7,629 nt of DNA from an uncultured Lachnospiraceae bacterium. GTDB lineage: Bacteria; Bacillota; Clostridia; Lachnospirales; Lachnospiraceae. Position numbers and translations under genes: made by a program. Numbering within the stretch: position 1 is the stretch's first letter; each line of letters opens with the position of its first letter. The notes beneath the pieces were generated by a model that ran no database searches, was not told where the DNA came from, and saw only the letters and a list, made by a program, of their open reading frames with translations. Shown in pieces: positions 5,755 to 7,629 of the stretch. Location: positions 1-7,629 of the forward strand of contig CAKRLN010000102.1 in NCBI GenBank assembly GCA_934359535.1, given 5' to 3'.

Positions 5755-5783
5755 ATTATAAGCCTCGTTCTGAAATAAGTAAA
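5755..5783 (-). promoter_or_regulatory. Promoter of the TetR-family gene
   Basis: On the minus strand TTTACT (5783-5778) is followed after 17 bases by a perfect TATAAT (5760-5755). The start would be near 5748, leaving a ~50-base leader to the chosen ATG at 5698. It lies in the 124-bp gap after panD, so tetR does not need to rely on panCD read-through. Confidence 0.6.
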
Positions 5784-5786
5784 AGC

Positions 5787-5819
5787 TATCATTGATATAG
5801 TTGCAATACAAAAATGATA
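5787..5819 (-). repeat. Inverted repeat downstream of panD, possible weak terminator
   Basis: TATCATT (5787-5793) and AATGATA (5813-5819) are a perfect 7-bp inverted repeat with a 19-base loop. On the minus strand the stem follows the panD stop and is followed by GCTTTTA. It is A/T-rich with a long loop, so at best a weak terminator, and it may instead be a regulatory site near the tetR promoter. Confidence 0.25.
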
Positions 5820-5822
5820 TGT

Positions 5823-6218
5823 TTAGATAAAGTCCTCTGTCAGCTTTCCGTGCTTCTCATAATTGGTTACACGGGCAATCTGATTCTCTTCATCGACAAA
5901 TACAACCTTCGGATGATGCTCCTTTACCTCCTCCGGTGTCATCTGCGCATAGCACATTAAGATCACATGGTCTCCGACTGCGACCTGACGAGCTGCGGCA
6001 CCGTTTAAGCAGATCATGCCGCTCCCTGGCTCACCTGCGATCGTATACGTCTCAAAACGGTTTCCGTTTTCCACATCCACAATCTGTACCATCTCATATT
6101 CAAAAATTCCGGCAGCCTCTAAAAGCTCGGTATCAACCGTGATGCTTCCGACATAATTTAAATCTGCCTGCTTTACAACTGCGCGGTGGATTTTTCCCTT
6201 TAACATTGTACAATTCAT
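5823..6218 (-). CDS. panD: Aspartate 1-decarboxylase PanD (pyruvoyl-dependent)
   Basis: It converts L-aspartate to beta-alanine, the partner that PanC joins to pantoate on the route to pantothenate and CoA. The 131-residue proenzyme self-cleaves between Gly24 and Ser25 in NYVGSITVD, giving a pyruvoyl group on the new N-terminus. Lys9, Arg54, Thr57, Tyr58 and Asn72 fall at the same numbers as in the E. coli enzyme, which also confirms the start at 6218. The motif LNGAAAR (71-77) is intact. GAGGA lies about seven bases upstream of the start, in the 15-bp gap after the panC stop, so the two genes are co-transcribed. The C-terminal tail is slightly longer than the usual ~126 residues. Nothing is missing, and the protein should be active. 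Confidence 0.97.
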   Translation of the reverse strand: MNCTMLKGKIHRAVVKQADLNYVGSITVDTELLEAAGIFEYEMVQIVDVENGNRFETYTIAGEPGSGMICLNGAAARQVAVGDHVILMCYAQMTPEEVKEHHPKVVFVDEENQIARVTNYEKHGKLTEDFI

Positions 6219-6233
6219 TTGTTTTCCTCTTTT

Positions 6234-7082
6234 CTATTCTGCTTCTACAATAAAGTTATCAATCAGTCTTGTCTTGCCGATGTAGACTGCGATTGCAACA
6301 AGTACGGAACCGGTAAGCGTATCCACCGGTGTGATCGTGTCAAAATCCACCACATCAACATAGTCAATTTTTGCAAGCGGCTCTTTTTTAATTTCCTCTG
6401 CAATGACTTCCCGGATGGCGGCTGCGCTCTTTTCGCCTTTTTCTACCAGCGCTTTTCCAAGGGACAGACTTCTGCTTAAGACAAGTGCTGCCTGTCTCTC
6501 CTCTGCACTCAGATATGTATTTCTTGAGCTTTTTGCAAGTCCATCCGCTTCCCGGACGATCGGGCAGCCGATGATTTTCGTATCAACATTTAAATCCTTT
6601 ACCATACGGCGGATTACTGCAAGCTGCTGTGCATCCTTCTGCCCAAAGTATGCACGATCTGGTGTTACAATGTGGAACAGCTTTAACACAACCGTCTGGA
6701 CACCGCGGAAATGAATCGGGCGTGTTTTTCCGCAGAGCTCGGTTGTCAGACCATTCATATCCACATAAGAACAGAAGCCATCCTCATACATTTCTTCCGG
6801 TTCCGGATGAAAAATAACATCTACGCCTGCATCCTCGCAAAGCTTTGCATCGCGATCAAGATCACGCGGATAGCTTGCAAGATCCTCGGTTGGTCCAAAC
6901 TGCATTGGGTTTACAAAAATGCTGACAACTACCTTGTCATTCTCATGTCTTGCCGCATCAATCAGGCTTTTGTGACCTTCGTGGAGATATCCCATCGTTG
7001 GAACAAAGCCTACTGTTTTCCCCTCTCTCTTCCATGCCTTAACTGCTTCTCTTACCTGTTTGATCTGTCCATATATTTCCAT
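6234..7082 (-). CDS. panC: Pantothenate synthetase (pantoate-beta-alanine ligase) PanC
   Basis: It makes pantothenate from (R)-pantoate and beta-alanine, using ATP through a pantoyl-adenylate, in the cytoplasm. The 282-residue length matches the family. The nucleotidyltransferase fold is shown by PTMGYLHEGH (28-37) with the HIGH-type motif HEGH, by SIFVNPMQFGPTEDLASYPR (54-73), by FGQKDAQQ (146-153), and by the KMSKS-like loop DGLAKSSRNTYLS (180-192). The residue before KSSRN is Ala and the next Lys replaces the more usual hydrophobic residue, a mild variant. The start at 7082 has AAGGAG seven to eight bases upstream. panC is followed directly by panD. panB, often in the same cluster, is not in the window and could lie to the right of the 73-bp repeat array. 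No clear promoter lies between the array and panC. Confidence 0.97.
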   Translation of the reverse strand: MEIYGQIKQVREAVKAWKREGKTVGFVPTMGYLHEGHKSLIDAARHENDKVVVSIFVNPMQFGPTEDLASYPRDLDRDAKLCEDAGVDVIFHPEPEEMYEDGFCSYVDMNGLTTELCGKTRPIHFRGVQTVVLKLFHIVTPDRAYFGQKDAQQLAVIRRMVKDLNVDTKIIGCPIVREADGLAKSSRNTYLSAEERQAALVLSRSLSLGKALVEKGEKSAAAIREVIAEEIKKEPLAKIDYVDVVDFDTITPVDTLTGSVLVAIAVYIGKTRLIDNFIVEAE

Positions 7083-7118
7083 TTTTTTTACTCCTTTTCT
7101 TGTCCATATGTGTATTGT

Positions 7119-7524
7119 GGGTACTTTCGGGCTGTTTCGGGATTTTTGATCCCACTTTTCTTCTTACTCTTCCCTCTTCCTGCCATTTCCGGGGTACTTT
7201 CGGGCTGTTTTAAGATTTTTGATCCCATTTTTCCTCTTACTCTTCCCTCTTTCTGCCATTTCCGGGGTACTTTCGGGCTGTTTTGGGATTTTTGATCCCA
7301 CTTTTCCTCTTACTCTTCCCTCTTTCTGCCATTTCCGGGGTACTTTCGGGCTGTTTCGGGATTTTTGATCCCACTTTTCTTCTTACTCTTCCCTCTTCCT
7401 ACCATTTCCGGGGTACTTTCGGGCTGTTTCGGGATTTTTGATCCCACTTTTCTTCTTACTCTTCCCTCTTTCTGCCATTTCCGGGGTACTTTCGGGCTGT
7501 TTTAAGATTTTTGATCCCACTTTT
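7119..7524. repeat. 73-bp direct tandem repeat array upstream of panC (five full units plus a partial sixth)
   Basis: Units begin with GTACTTTCGGGCTGTTT at 7121, 7194, 7267, 7340, 7413 and 7486, a spacing of exactly 73 each time, and the sixth unit breaks off after 39 bases. Units are nearly identical. They differ by a few substitutions, such as CGGG, TGGG or TAAG before ATTTTTGATCCC, and C or T in the pyrimidine tract. Each full-match unit contains a small hairpin GGGAT-TTTTG-ATCCC and a ~25-base pyrimidine-rich block (CTTCTTACTCTTCCCTCTT), which is purine-rich on the panC-sense strand. Because 73 is not a multiple of three, the array cannot encode a protein repeat. There are no spacers, so it is not CRISPR. 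It starts 37 bases upstream of the panC start codon. Confidence 0.95.
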
Positions 7525-7577
7525 ATCCTTATTTGCTTGCTCCTTATATCATTCATATAATTCAGGCAATTGCGAAA

Positions 7578-7610
7578 CTCACAGAAAGTAAATTGAACAT
7601 GTACTGTGAG
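7578..7610. repeat. Inverted repeat near right edge; 7525-7629 otherwise featureless
   Basis: CTCACAG (7578-7584) and CTGTGAG (7604-7610) form a perfect 7-bp inverted repeat with a 19-base loop, followed by only TTT on the minus strand. It may be a weak terminator for an upstream minus-strand gene or a regulatory site before the array. I see no convincing promoter or coding region in the 105 bases between the array and the window edge. Confidence 0.3.
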
Positions 7611-7629
7611 CACAAAATAATAAGCAGGC

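Noticed and set aside
6711..7295. 194-codon plus-strand frame and the 7383-7613 minus-strand frame
   Set aside because: Both are translations of the 73-bp repeats (the plus-strand one also of antisense panC). The period is not a multiple of three, so repeated units fall in different frames.
7119..7524. CRISPR array
   Set aside because: The repeats are contiguous with no unique spacers, the unit is 73 bp, and no cas genes are nearby.

Overview
The window looks like chromosomal DNA of a Gram-positive anaerobic Clostridia species, most likely Lachnospiraceae (Roseburia/Agathobacter-like). This is inferred from the protein style, the A/T-rich intergenic DNA, strong AGGAG ribosome sites, sigma-A-type promoters with 17-base spacers, and a condensation-like 'alcohol acetyltransferase' gene of a type I associate with that family. 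No mobile-element, phage or CRISPR genes are visible.

Layout. (1) 1-430, minus: the start of a condensation-superfamily acyltransferase-like gene that runs off the left edge. (2) 431-1001: a 570-base intergenic region that is densely organised. It holds the acyltransferase promoter, a strong minus-strand intrinsic terminator, a heavily base-paired stretch (533-702) that reads as a structured RNA, a near-consensus minus-strand promoter, and two TGGT-N3-ACCA operators exactly 200 bp apart. (3) 1002-1703, plus: a FadR-like GntR regulator whose start is preceded by one of these operators. (4) 1730-3960, minus: a TPR lipoprotein and the ribosome-associated GTPase HflX, an 11-bp-spaced pair. (5) 3961-4225: a divergent promoter region with a plus-strand terminator hairpin between the two promoters. 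(6) 4226-5137, plus, a LysR regulator, and 5120-5698, minus, a TetR regulator, overlapping tail to tail by 18 bp. (7) 5823-7082, minus: panC-panD, the last steps of pantothenate and beta-alanine supply. (8) 7119-7524: a perfectly phased 73-bp tandem repeat array immediately upstream of panC.

How it fits together. The best-supported regulatory circuit is at the left. The FadR-like protein probably represses itself and the divergent minus-strand transcript, because identical 5+5 half-sites lie in both early transcribed regions. That transcript is predicted to be about 315 nt, to contain a closed multi-helix RNA, and to end at its own terminator just before a separate promoter for the acyltransferase. 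I do not recognise the RNA as a known family, and it is the strongest candidate here for something undescribed. panCD sits behind the repeat array, so expression of pantothenate synthesis may depend on, or read through, that array. The other genes are ordinary housekeeping or local regulators.
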